Of a stretch of DNA of 64,000 nucleotides, positions 39,925-51,824 are shown in pieces. The notes below the pieces were generated by a model that ran no database searches, had not been told where the DNA came from, and saw only the letters and a list, made by a program, of their open reading frames with translations. The stretch is from Tubiluchus corallicola (Eukaryota; Priapulida; Priapulimorpha; Priapulimorphida; Tubiluchidae), in the NCBI GenBank assembly GCA_030141605.1, contig JAQGDQ010000184.1, forward strand, positions 358,001 through 422,000. Direction: 5' to 3'. The position numbers and the translations under genes are program-made. Position 1 is the first letter of the stretch, and every line of letters starts with the position of its first letter.

Positions 39925-39973
39925 TTATTCCGCGTGCGCATACGCATTCCGGGTGCTAGGAAACGCTACTTTG
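39925..39973. mobile_element. Lone terminal repeat of the 33.76-kb MITE family
   Basis: GCATACGCATTCCGGGTGCT followed by AGGAAACGCTAC is the reverse complement of GTAGCGTTTCCTAGCACCCG, a close relative of the MITE end at 33758. No opposite end is found within a few hundred bp, so the copy is truncated or solitary. Confidence 0.65.
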
Positions 39974-40476
39974 CTATCACTGAGATATAATCATATCCGT
40001 GCATAATAATAGGAAAATGTGGACATTCATGTTGCTTTAATGGAGTATTAAAACAGTTATGATTTCTTCCTCTTCTATGACAATGTTTGACGGTGAATGG
40101 AAGCGATAAAGCGATTAATAACGATTATAATTTGTTTTACGGCTATATAGCCAATCAACTGCGTTACCAGCCCAATCGAAAATTCAGCAGGATATTCCGG
40201 GCTAGCAATCATAGCAATATAGCCGCGGGAGATTAAAGCGATCGGCTTCATTAATGACCCTAGTAACTGGGTTTCATTGCTGCTTGTTGTTGCATTAGCT
40301 AGCGATTTAAATTACTCCAGTGCTCTCCTAGAGGCTGGTCTCTCTCTCTCTCGATCTACCAAGTTGGTGATCTAAATTACATTAATACTCCAATTTCACT
40401 CTATTGTCTGGTTTACTGTACTTGTTAATTACCGTGTGTATTGCTGTAAGAGATAAACTTTGGTCATTTTGTCGCA

Positions 40477-40700
40477 GACCGGTTGGCGTTGCTAGACCGG
40501 GTGGTGCTCGATTCCCATTGGTGAAGTTGCGGGTTCAATTCCCGACCGAGTAAAATGGTACCGCTGATTGTTCGACCAAGCACGCTGGTTTATCAAAGTA
40601 ACGTGCGGGTGATAATAACCTTGGAACCACCTTGGAAATAAGTGTTGAGTTACTTGTTATCCCTGCACTATGTCCTAAACGAAATTATTATTATATATAA
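40477..40700 (+). mobile_element. tRNA-derived SINE, copy 1
   Basis: The head, about 40477-40550, has an A-box-like GGTTGGCGTTG region and a good B box, GCGGGTTCAATTCCCG. The body at 40560-40695 (GATTGTTCGACCAAGCAC ... GGAACCACCTTGGAAATAAG ... GTTATCCC) is shared with 50741-50879. It ends in an (ATT)n tail. Head, shared body and AT-rich tail are the layout of a tRNA-derived SINE. No name can be given. Confidence 0.75.
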
Positions 40701-40869
40701 GGTGCCTCGTGCTGTATTAGGTGCAGTCGGGTTAAAATTACTTTACTCCACATTGCATTTAAAACTATTATTTAAATAATTAGGCCCATATTTATTTTTT
40801 ATATATTTATTTCGTAATCTTCAAAGTACAATACACGAGTGAAAAGCAGTTAAAAAGTGAAATAAAATA

Positions 40870-41590
40870 ATAAAGGACTACTAAAAAACAGTGCAAATTA
40901 AAACAAAGTGATTATAATAATATAAGTAGAAGATTACGAAGAATTAAAATAGCAGCTTACAAGTGTCTGTTAAAAAGTAAAAATTTGCTAAAATCAACCT
41001 GACATAGCCGTTTTCTAAATAATAATTTTCATTGTCAGCATTTACAGTTGGAGCATCATTCACATATGGTGGTAGTTTATTCCATAAACTTACAACTCTG
41101 TTGCTGAAGAAATATTTAAAGCAATTAAGTGACCTTTTTTACCTTGTAATTTCAAATGGTGGCCCTTGCAAATGGTGCAAATGGTGCAAAGTTAAAAAAG
41201 GTTCACTCGAGATTGATATGTCATCATGAATTATGCTATAGCACATAGTTAGATCATTATAAATGCATCTTAGTTCTAGGGGCTCCCAATTTGAGTATTG
41301 GCATTCTATTTGGGTATGACGTGGAGTTTTAACTGACATCTAGCAAAGAGTCTGCGTGTGAAATATCTTTGTACATTTTCCACAAGACCTATATTCTTTA
41401 GAAGGGAGGGTTCCAGACAGGAGTGCAGTATTCGACTAATGGGCGTACATATGTTTTGTAGGCTGTAGGCAGAGCATGCTTATCAGATGTAACAAAGCGA
41501 CGAAAAAATCATATTGCTTACACAACTTGCCTTCGTAACTTTGTAACTGCTTGTTTGAAGTTTATCCTTAATCATGCTTTTCCTTAATCA
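40870..41590 (-). mobile_element. Decayed LINE ORF2 C-terminal region
   Basis: The minus strand, read through several frameshifts and stops, gives RRFVTSDKHALPTAYKTYVR then PLVEYCTPVWNPPF. Next comes LGAP/EPLELRCIYNDLTMCY, and last CFKYFFSNRVVSLWNKLPPY then VNDAPTVNA. These are, in order, the conserved post-RT segments of CR1/Jockey-type elements (YVRPLLEYCSPVW ... RR..DL...YKI ... FFSxRVxxxWNxLP). At least two stops and two frame changes make it inactive. It abuts the SINE at 40477-40700. Confidence 0.85.
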
Positions 41591-41831
41591 AAAGATGAAA
41601 ATTTATAAATTTTAACCCTGCCAGACAAAATGTCGCCAACGTGACACTTTTTAGTTTTTTATTTTTATTTCTGTGCTGCCTGCAACGTCTTCGTAAAAAA
41701 TGTGCAAGTAGGTTTACTTATAAAAGTTCTGATTGGATTGACGTAAATAGTCTGCACCAGCATGTAAGGGAATCAAGACTTATACCATAAAGTCTACATA
41801 GGGCAAGCGTGTCATACAATATGTGTATATA

Positions 41832-42312
41832 CGGGGTATCTCGTAAGTCACTATACACTCTACATTTTTATTTCCTTCTACTAAAGAAAGGAAAATGGCT
41901 GAAAACAGGCACACTGCTGCACTGGCTGGTTTCTACGTATGCACCACATTCTTCAGTGGTGGCGATTAATTGGTGCATTTCTAACATCAGCCTCTCAAAT
42001 TAATGTCTGCACAATCATCATTAACTATTGTATCACATTCATGAAGGGGCTTAGTCTGGTTACACGTTTTTTCTTGATGCAGTATGTGTCATTAAAAATT
42101 GCTGAGATATATATCTGTCAAATTATCGGAAAATCTTGTGTTGACGAAGTCTTCACGGCTTCTAATTATCATGGAGACCCATTTGAAGCTTATACACCAA
42201 AAGAATTATCAGTGAGTGCTTTAGATTTGTGCCAGAACTGGCCGAGATGGAAGAAAAACTTAAAAAGAAAAACATATATCTATCAATGTGTACAGTGACT
42301 TTTGAGACACTC
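41832..42312. mobile_element. Non-autonomous DNA transposon with TA flanks
   Basis: The left end GGGGTATCTCGTAAGTCACT continuing ATACAC matches the reverse complement of the right end (GAGTGTCTCAAAAGTCACTG continuing TACAC). TA lies directly outside both ends (41830-41831 and 42313-42314). Length is about 480 bp. TA flanks and GGGTGTCTC-like ends suggest the IS630/Tc1/mariner superfamily. Open frames inside show no clear DDE catalytic motif, so it is a deletion derivative or MITE. It ends about 630 bp before the first receptor gene. Confidence 0.75.
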
Positions 42313-42920
42313 TACGTGTGTTATGTGTATGTGTATGTATAAAGGGGAATCGTATGTATTTATATAGCATCACTTTAGTTTGTTGATCGTTTATAGTTGT
42401 TATTTTAGATTTTTATTCTCTCCATTGATTATACCGAACCACTCGTCGCTCAGCGCCTGATAAAACTTTCGTAACTGGATCTTTCTATTATATTTCAGAA
42501 GAAATCCGAACCGTGGATGCGGGCAGAAACATCGCTCGAATTTACCTGCTGTTTCGGTGACTAGATAACTATTGATATAAGTTACACGATACGAGGTGTT
42601 CTGCATAATTGGCAGCTGAGGAAATATTTGTGTGCAAAGGGATCTTTTGATCCGGACTATCATTTGATCAGTTGCGAGAAGGAAGGTAATTGAGACGGTC
42701 ATAAACCGACGATCGCATTAGATGGACGCAGAATTTCTGTGAGATTCAGCAGAATGTGTTATATGCATTCACTTCTGATGTAGGCCTTTCATTCGCTGCA
42801 AAAACTTAGAACTACAAAGTTGCTCATGTGTCTGAAGCGATTTCATTAGACTTATAATGTTCGCTAATATCTGAACAGTCTAAATATATTTTGTGGTAAT
42901 GTGAGAGGTTTTCAAACATC

Positions 42921-42928
42921 TGACGTCA
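42921..42928. promoter_or_regulatory. Palindromic CRE (TGACGTCA)
   Basis: A perfect cAMP-response-element consensus 17 bp before the receptor start codon. If transcription starts upstream it lies in the 5' UTR; if very close, it is a core-promoter site. Function is inferred from the motif alone. Confidence 0.4.
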
Positions 42929-42945
42929 GTTGATAGTGGTCAATT

Positions 42946-44166
42946 ATGGAAACGCCAGTGTTAAGAAACTCGACCACGGAATCGGACTTTAATAATGTGT
43001 CTTCGAATTCTTCGTATTATGGTCATCCAGCTCTTCAAGGATTTCAGTGTGTGTTATACGCATTGATTTTTTTGATTGGATCATCTGGAAACTTTCTGGT
43101 CTGTTACGTGGTGGTGCGAAATCCCTCCATGCACACAGTCACAAATATATTCATAACTAACTTGGCAATTTCTGACATGTGTATGTGTTTCCTAGCTGTT
43201 CCCTTCACACCACTTTCAGGCTTTATGGACAAGTGGCTGTTCGGTTCAATTCTGTGCCACATCATTCCCATGGTGACGGGCGTCAGTGTCTTTGTGTCGA
43301 CGCTGACGCTAACAGCTATTGCCATCGACAGATTTATTGTCATCTGCTTCCCATTTCTACCGAGGATGAAGATGTGGGTCTGTGTGCTAGTAATTTGCAT
43401 CATCTGGACAGTTAGCATATCATTTTCCTTTCCTATAGGTTACTTTATGGTACTGACTGAAGATCATGACTGTTTAGAGTCATGGCCGGGTGATGATGAT
43501 GGCGAGCATATGAAGAAGTTATACACACTGGCCAGTTTCGTGGTGCAGTTTATTGTACCTCTATGCTTCATCACAGTGTGCTACTTAAGCATTTCTACCA
43601 AGATGTCCCATCAGTTGAAGAAAAAGATTGGAGCCAGGTCTTCAAAGAAGGAAGAACAGGACATTAAGCGAAAGAAACGGATGAACATAATGCTGGTTGC
43701 TATGGTATTGATATTTGCCTCGTGTTGGCTTCCACTGAACGTGGCTAACATCGCACGTGACTACACCACGTTTGCGATGTGGCCTTACTTTCTAGTAACT
43801 TTTTATTTTATTCACATCTGGGCGGTAAGTTCCACTTGTTATAATCCGATTCTATACTCGTGGTTAAACGAGAACTTCAGGAAAGAATTCAAAGCTGTTC
43901 TTCCCTGCTTTCCCAAAACGAAGCCAGGCCAGCATCGGTCTAACGGCAGACTGAAGCCGTCTACGCATGCGTGCAATTGTAATGACGATAAACACTCCAC
44001 ATCGGACGCGTCCAGAAAATTGATTAAACACGCACCTAATTGCGCTGGCTCGTCCAGCCCTAGAGCAGAAAAATCAAGCAAGGCAATTGCTAAAGATAAT
44101 GTTTTGCTGCAGCCAATGGCCACAAACTCTGAAGACATCAGTGAAGCCAGTAACGTCAATGTCTAA
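42946..44166 (+). CDS. Rhodopsin-family neuropeptide receptor, sNPF/PrRP/NPY-like (paralogue 1)
   Basis: The protein has 406 residues, without introns. An in-frame TAG at 42934-42936 supports this ATG. The extracellular N-terminus holds three N-glycosylation sequons (N8, N17, N21). Seven membrane segments follow: TM1 with GN at 48-49; TM2 with NLAxSD ending at D77; C104 and C176 for the extracellular disulfide; IDRF at 127-130 in place of DRY; TM4 W154; TM5 P205; TM6 CWLP at 260-263; TM7 as SSTCYNPILY (295-304). The SWP in loop 2, the third loop RSSKKEEQD and WLNENFRKEF after TM7 match insect sNPF receptors and relatives. Known members bind amidated peptides and signal through G proteins at the plasma membrane. 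C321 is a likely palmitoylation site; the long Ser/Thr-rich tail suits phosphorylation. The exact ligand cannot be told from sequence. It is paired with the gene at 52652. Confidence 0.95.
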   Translation: METPVLRNSTTESDFNNVSSNSSYYGHPALQGFQCVLYALIFLIGSSGNFLVCYVVVRNPSMHTVTNIFITNLAISDMCMCFLAVPFTPLSGFMDKWLFGSILCHIIPMVTGVSVFVSTLTLTAIAIDRFIVICFPFLPRMKMWVCVLVICIIWTVSISFSFPIGYFMVLTEDHDCLESWPGDDDGEHMKKLYTLASFVVQFIVPLCFITVCYLSISTKMSHQLKKKIGARSSKKEEQDIKRKKRMNIMLVAMVLIFASCWLPLNVANIARDYTTFAMWPYFLVTFYFIHIWAVSSTCYNPILYSWLNENFRKEFKAVLPCFPKTKPGQHRSNGRLKPSTHACNCNDDKHSTSDASRKLIKHAPNCAGSSSPRAEKSSKAIAKDNVLLQPMATNSEDISEASNVNV

Positions 44167-47100
44167 TCAACTCCTTTGTTAAAGGTGCAGGAATAACGGT
44201 GCTCAAGTGATGCATTTCTTGACAAAACCTATCCGCTAATTAACACTGTACAGCTTTTCTGGTCAACTGCCTAACGCTCTGATAGGCATTATTGTGAGAT
44301 GAGTTCATAAACTTTAAACTTCGCCATGTCATTATTATAGTATGTCTCGTTTATAGTAGTAATGATTGTCTTCACTTCGTGTTAATTGTCTGAGTTTTTC
44401 GAATTGTGCTAGGGTAATATTGCATGAACCTCTTCACAATTCCAGTGATTGATGATGATCGTGACAAGGTCAAAGGTTAAGTAAACCAGACAACGCATTT
44501 GTGTACAGTTGACAACGCCCCGCAGCCCATGTTATTGTAATAGTAACAGTTTTAACAGCTAGCCAGAATTTTATCTAGTTCATTTTTTCTTGTTCCCAAG
44601 CAAGGTCCTACTAGTACATCACTGTATACACAGACTAATGCATAATTAAGTAAAGTCCACGTAAAACAACTGAAGTTACTGAATTAATGCGGCAGACAGC
44701 TTTGCTTTACTCACATATCACGTGACGGTTGTGGTTAAGACGCATTGCTGGGTTTCAGGCAACCTTTGACCTACAGCAGCTGCGCGTACGCATAGCCAAA
44801 CTGTGAAAAGGGCTTTTTGCAAATATAATTTAAAAGGAAGAGAAGATTTTTCATTAACCTACTCGTCATTTGCACATGACTTTAACTGTTCAAAAACATT
44901 AAACAGTCATTTAGTAAATTTAATTATTTAATTTAGACTATCCAATAGGCTGCACGCAGACAATTTTTTATGCATGCATGCACGTTTGTTTATTGCATGT
45001 ATGCGTTGCATGTGTCAGTTTCACAACGCTTAACACTTTTATAACGCAACATTATTGGCTCGTCTATTTATCTAATTAACGGTATAACTCCTACCTACAC
45101 TTAACGGTAATTAAGAAACTCTATGCATCTGTATTATCAAGATGTTGAATTTGTCTGATGTCCTATCTGTCGTTTCTATTCATACGTCATTCACATTCAA
45201 TACGGAAATGTGACATGCTCTTTTGAAATGACCATTCACCTTCAATTACTTTTTTGTGAGTGGGAAATAGCCCGGGAAATTAATAGTTCATCTGGTACGT
45301 TTTCGTTTTCAAAACACTGGCCGATCATTTGAAAGCAAAGTATTAAGTTGTAGTTTGCCACACTACTCGGAGTGCCATTTTTCGATTTAACATCTGAATT
45401 GTCGGTCGATTAATACCTTTATGAAGTTAAGAACTGATTGGCGCAGTGTGCTTCAATGACAATTTTAAATCATTGGTCTTCCAACTGGCAACGCCAGTTG
45501 TTCTAGTGCATTGGCAGAACTCCCAAATTTAGAGAATACTTGCTTGGTTTCTAAAGGACGTCGTGCTTAGACTGTTATGAATAAGTCTCGGCTCTAGTCG
45601 ATTATGGAAGCACTAGGTTATTGGTGTGAGCTAAAGCCTAATTTGGTGAACCTACGTTTAAAGTGCAAGTTAGCTCTTAATGTTGAGTGCTGGATGACTT
45701 CTTTGGTTTTAAAATGCAAAATCATAACCTTGCATGGTGTTAACCTTACATAAACTGTTTTAAAGTTTTATGACAGAGTAATGGTCAATAATGCAGTGAC
45801 ATAATCACGCACGTTTTTCTACGAAAAATAACCCTAGATGCAAGATACCTGAGTGAGCAAGTTGTGACTAAGGAATGAAAGCTCCAAGTTTTTTTAATTT
45901 ATTTTGCTCGTTGTAAATCTAGCATTTTCCTTCATGTAAACATCAGAGACTTGTTATATTACGTCCTACTTAGACCCAAAGTCTTTGTTGGAAAGACAAC
46001 AAAGATATCACATTTAGAAGATATCACATTCACTGAACAATTGAGCAAAGATTTTTGAATCTCTTCTTGTAGTTGCTGCCCGACACTAATTATATTTTAT
46101 TAGCAGGGGGTTTGTAGCAGTTGCCCAACTTTGATAAAAAGCAATAAGAGAGCACATTAGTACAGATCTTTAACCTGTCGGCGTCCTCGGCTGGTTCCTA
46201 GGTTAGCTTTCCGTCCTGCGGAAATCGACTACAGGCGAGAAATCAGTCTCAGGACCACAAGTCAAAAAATGAATGAGTGTGCTAAGCTGCTACGTAACCT
46301 AACTTTTGTTTTTTCCTGGACTTAAAATATCATTCATGAATTCGGCATCAAGTTAATGGCGGTTTGGGTTTTGAAATGTATAACGTTAGCGTCGACTGGT
46401 GAATTACAGCAAAACTTGAGAAGCCTGATGTTGAACAGAATCAAGGAAGTTCTAAAATTGTTCTGCTATTTATTCCATTGGCCTGTTTACTGTATGAGTA
46501 ACTGCTTTTTCCGTTTGCGAAGAAGCAGAAGCATGGTTTGCATGATAATCTTCCAGTGAGTCTTAAAATCTTGTAAATGCCACCAGTGACCAGTTATTAC
46601 ACTGCATCGTTGGCATCGTATTACACTGGTAATTAAGTTGGGAAATTAAGGTTTAATGAATATGATGCATACTCGAAGCTGTACGTTTGCTTTACGTTCA
46701 GTTGTTTTTGACAGTTTGTTTATTAATTCTTCTGTCCTCAATCATTATAAGTATTTAGACTTAATTAACATTAGATATTTAATGCCTGTCTTTTTACCAC
46801 AAAAAACTGCACGGCGTTCTGCATAGGTATCAGTAATCATAGTTATAATATGAACGCTGCTCCCTTTCACAGGTTTTACTCTTTTTGTTCTTGGACACTT
46901 CAGTTGAGCACTTCACTTAAGCACGTTTTCTTAATTGGCTTGACAAAAGGATGGTTGTTTTAGTCACAATTCAAGAAATGAAAAGCTAATTAGATAATAA
47001 GTTGCCTGTATTTTATTAAAACAAATTCTTAATTTTTTTGCAAGAATTCGGTATTGATCTCCGCCGAATACTCTCAACTTGTCACAATAGTGTGTTAAGA

Positions 47101-47956
47101 TTTCGGTGGGTTACTACATTGTTTGAAGACATTTTACAATCCGGGTAAAATAGTATCAAACAGTTAATTCAACCGATTACCAAAACAACGCTAATTTAAG
47201 AAACTTAGTCTACTAAATACTACTAATTAATGTGAGGTGTATTGATAAAAAGTATTATTGTTATACACTTATAACATAGTGTTAACCTGCAGTACTATTA
47301 TTTTCTTCTCAATACTCTACGTTTTTTGTATTTTATTCTTATCTTATAACAAAATATTTATAAGCGCCGTTGACAGTAACAGTAAACAAATTTGTACAGG
47401 ATTTTTTGTTGGATGATGGAACTCTCAATCATAATAATAACTTATTGTACATATCTGTGTATTGTTTCTATCGCCGCATACTGGTAAGTACATGATGATA
47501 TAGAATTAGAAATTGTTACAGTAATCGTAAATATATATAGTTGTTTGTAAGTGAGTATTGTGGGCTTCTCTTCAGGGCTACGATAATGACTTGTGTTGCT
47601 AGGTATTTGTACAAAGGCTTTGTTTTATTGATTGTATGAGTCTGGATAATGGACAATGTAATAAACATAATACATCAAATATATAGTATAATGATAATAT
47701 ACCTAAATATGAATTAGTGCTTCGTAGTTTGCGTTTGACATCCTCGAAGTTGGTGTTCATATAGTTATGTGTTTTGGGGTTGTCTCTTTCAAATTTTTTT
47801 CAAAAGATTACAGTAAGTTTAGTTACTACTTTAACTTTGCAAGTTTAGTTATAGACTACTACAAGTATCTGTAATTATATAAGAATATTATATACATAAT
47901 TATTAAACACAATAATTTATACATGCATTAATAGTACATACATAATACATATTGTG

Positions 47957-47994
<38 letters not shown>

Positions 47995-50640
47995 TAGACC
48001 GAGGGAAAAAGAGAAAGAAAGAAATTTTCTTCACTTTAATATTCCATTTTTCTAATGGAATACCTTCACTTGTGAGCATATATATTCTAAGACGAATAAC
48101 TCACTGGCTCGTCTAACGTTTACATTTAGCTGTGTCTTTGTTTCACCCTAATCACTTTTTTGCTGTTTTAGCCAAACTTTTACCAATGTTTGCCCTAATC
48201 ATTGGCTCCGTAGTGATTAAATTGACAATAATATAAGCTGGTTTTATGAAAAGAGTAAATTTTAATTAAACTCATTTGTGTGGCTTGTAATTTCCTGGGA
48301 AAACTCCATAAGTAAATTGTGCGGCTTTTCGCGTTAATTAATTAAACTTTTCGAAGCGTTTTGCTAAATTAGGAATTCTACATACGCACTCAGCAAGCTC
48401 CTAGCTAGCAAGCAGCTACTTAACAAAATATGTAACCATTCGTTTCAATATTTGCTAAGTTTCTTTAAAATTTGCTTTCAATTACTATAGCTTATAAGGG
48501 AAGCAAATATTTTGTAATTAATGTTTTGCTCCGTGCGTTTGATTGAAAATTTACATCAGGAAGACACGCTGCAATTTCAATCAAATGAAAATACGCCGAT
48601 TTTTTAACCTTTTTTTGTTGCCATCATGTTGCTAGCACGTTTAGAGAAAAGTTTTAAAGTTGAGCTCTATCCAAACGTCTTTTTTGCAATGTACAGTGCG
48701 GAATCAAAGAAACGGTTTTGTTTAAATAAAGTTATTACATTTGTTATTAATAAATTTAATAAAAATTATCAATAAATTTTATAAGAAGTGCTGCATTGTT
48801 ACAAAAAACTATAAGTCCTTAAAACATAAAACGAGGCACAAACATTATCAATAATAAAGTTAAAAAGTGCTCAACACATTAGAGCTGGGCAATTAATACA
48901 ATTCCATAAGTAAACACCACATTATTTGAGAATAATCTTAAAGTATATGATTGCATTTTGTAAAAATGAAAATAATCACAATTCTTTAAAAATGTCACTG
49001 TTAATGAATAAAAGATCTCGAGACAGAAATTTTCTATAAGTTTTACTTTTTCGGTGATAAGTTGACATTGGTGATTTGACAAACGTACAACAGATTTAGG
49101 TTTTTCTTAATGACAGAATATCGGTTGGCTACCGGTCTGACCTCCACGCTTAAGCAGTTTTCAATGTACTAGTCAGAGTTGGAATATTTAGCCTGGCAAA
49201 ACTTCGTAATATCACTCCAAACTTGATTTAGTCATTGCAAAGATAATGCGGCGTGTTCGAAAATAATTAATTTCTTTGATCTCTTTGTTAATTTTCATCT
49301 TCCAGCATACTCGGCAAATTTTAATGCTCTGGTGACCTGAATTTTAGTGCTTTGGTGACAGTTATAAAGAAAATAGGCAATCCAACGATTTAACCGCTGG
49401 ACCGATTAACCGATGCACTTGATCTTTATAATTCATTGCAATTATACAAAAGAGAATGGAATATTCTTTTGCATCCATGCTTTCAGACTCAAAGTAATAC
49501 CAGTAAGTACTTTTATCCGCTAAGAAATTTACATATAAAACGCTTTAAAAACCTCGTTAACGGTACAAGTTAAAGAGTTTGACCCCAGTTGGCTAGTTTG
49601 GATCTATATATATTGCTCTGATCGACTTAACTAGTACTTCAATACAGGAGAAAAATCATTGGATATCTGGTAAGTATTTAGTCAAAATCAGAGGATTTGT
49701 GCCATTGAGTAATGAACCACTCTTCACTTTTATGCCTTTACACAAGTTATCAGTATTACCATTACGTAGACCATCATTACACACAAGTTGATCGATTTCA
49801 ACCAGTTTGTTTTTGAGTAGCTGCTCTAACTTTTCTTCTTATGAACTTATAATGACGGCTACGTTTAGCTTGCTTTCCTGCGCAAATTGCTAAATATTTC
49901 TAATTTGTGGCTGCATTAAAGCAGAGTGAGCTACTGTTGGCTAAGTTACATTATTTGATATCTGAGGATTGTCTTGCTTGCTGAACTGAGTGCAACATGT
50001 GCGTCAAGTTAACTATGTTTGATTGTCAAAGCACATACTATGTTATACGTGCCTTCAGTAATAGAAAACCTTACGAAGTATTCTTCTTTGTATTCAAATG
50101 AGGTTGTTTGTAAACTCATGCGAAGACGTAAACTATTAAGAAAAGTTGTAGGTCTATCAGTTATTATTTCCGAGCAATTTCTGAGTATTTTTGAATATTA
50201 TACATTGAGCATTTTAAATTGCATAGATGAAAAAGATACATTCAAAGATGAAAAAGGGTAGTTTCCAAAGGCATTTTACTCATTACACGGACTTTCATTT
50301 AAGCATTGGGACTATAGTTTTTATTTTTCCATAGAGTTGGCACATCGTAAGCCGTAATCCAGGACTCAAAGGCACGACCCTTACTAATGTTCAGTGGAAC
50401 CTGGTTAACAAAGTTCTCATTTTGAAATAACATACTTAACCAGCAAAAGTGTCATAGCCACGTGTACACATCCTCCTTCGACAAGAGCAATATCCGGAAT
50501 CCTACTGTATATGAAATCGCCCAGAAACATTTTCCACAACTGTCATCCAATCATTTACTATTCAAACTCAACCATACTTAGCTTCCGTGGCCAAACCGCT
50601 TCCCTTCACCATTTGGCTCCAGTATTGCTAGAATTGGCTG
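44167..50640. other. 3' flank of receptor 1 and 6.4 kb without a gene
   Basis: No second coding region is supportable. No AATAAA stands out in the first few hundred bases after the stop codon, so the mRNA end is unclear. At 45489-45507 CAACTGGC-AAC-GCCAGTTG forms an 8-bp hairpin. A (TA)n(GA)n microsatellite lies at 47957-47994, and a short hairpin (TATTCCAT/ATGGAATA) near 48040-48062. All short open frames here look like chance. Confidence 0.5.
47957..47994. repeat. (TA)n(GA)n microsatellite
   Basis: About 11 TA units followed by about 8 GA units on the plus strand. Confidence 0.95.
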
Positions 50641-50649
50641 ATTCACCCT

Positions 50650-50879
50650 AGCACATACCCGGTGGCGTAGCGCAATGATACCGTGCTCGCTTTCAACCTG
50701 GGAGGTCGCAACCGAGTCACAACAAATGCTTAAAAAGTCGTATGCTGGTTGTTCGACCAAGCACTATATGTGGTTAACGAAGTATCATGCGGGTAATAAT
50801 AATAATCGGAACCACCTGGGAAATAAGAATTGAGGTGCTTAAGGTGTTATCCCATTGACTATGTTCTGAATTATTATAG
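50650..50879 (+). mobile_element. tRNA-derived SINE, copy 2
   Basis: Same layout as the copy at 40477-40700. The head is GGTGGCGTAGCGCAATGATA then CCGTGCTCG, with a degraded B box (GGTCGCAACCGAG). The body is GGTTGTTCGACCAAGCAC ... GCGGGTAATAATAATAAT ... GGAACCACCTGGGAAATAAG ... TTATCCC, with an ATT-rich end. The head is more diverged between copies than the body. The copies lie about 10 kb apart, on either side of receptor 1. Confidence 0.75.
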
Positions 50880-51268
50880 CGTATCATTTACCGTACAGCT
50901 TACTATGTCGTAAAGAAAAATCTGAATGGCCTAGTCTACTTGAAAATCCTAGTGATACAGTAGATCGCAACGCTGCTGTTTATAGATTGTGTAGCAACAA
51001 TGCGTCTGCAAATACCTAGCTATTTAAGTAGTAAAGCTAACCCATAAAAGATCATTAGAACATGGTAACTGCTGATGAGTACCAGCCATTACGAGGTGTC
51101 TTATAGCTGTGACAGACAGAGGTATAAAGAACAAATCAGTTACTTTAGTAATAAAACATGGAGAATACAACTGCTTTTTCGGAGCAGCGACGGAACACCA
51201 CACGAAACAAGGACTTCGGTCGTAATGAAGTGTTTACTGATTTTTTATTTATTTATTTATTAACTGTA

Positions 51269-51421
51269 TTAATAGTCCGATCTGAAGCCCAAAGTCTGAT
51301 GAAATGGGGACCGACTGAATACAGCTGCCAAACTTTCAGGAATGTGATTTAGGCCATTCTATCTGTTAGGCAGCTGCGTTCAGTCAGACCTCTTTTTCCG
51401 GCTAACAGACCGGACTATAAC
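51269..51421. mobile_element. Small fold-back element
   Basis: TAATAGTCCGATCTG at the left pairs with CAGACCGGACTATA at the right. Inside, GACCGACTGAATACAGCTGC pairs with GCAGCTGCGTTCAGTCAGAC. The middle carries CAAACTTTCAGGAATG then TGATTTAGGCCATTCTA, shared with the repeat near 19408-19445. It is about 150 bp, non-coding and hairpin-forming. Confidence 0.75.
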
Positions 51422-51824
51422 AATGTAGCATATACGTATTGCGTAACTGAAGTTTCTGCTGTTATTATAAATGTTAACATTACCCCACAAAACACACACA
51501 CACCGCTCCCATTGTACAAAATAGGGAAACTTCAGAACAAGATCATTCTTTCTCACAATAGGTGAAAACAAATGTGGACCATTATTGTGTATTAACCGTA
51601 CTTGGACACCGTCATTAGCATTCTTCGTTTTTATGATTTTATCTTGTAATTTTAATAATTGTCAATAAATTTAAATAGTAAGAATAATAATATAGCCTAA
51701 GCATTTCATTTAACTGCATGACTAAGTTACATAACATGTAACTTATATTAAATCTACATTTCTGTAGTGTCCGAGATAGACTAACCACCATATTACGTCA
51801 TCATCATTATCACCAACATCCATG

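Noticed and set aside
43104-44159. Other-frame and minus-strand ORFs over the receptor genes (also at 53080-53541)
   Set aside because: They are shadows of the receptor coding frames, which carry every family motif.
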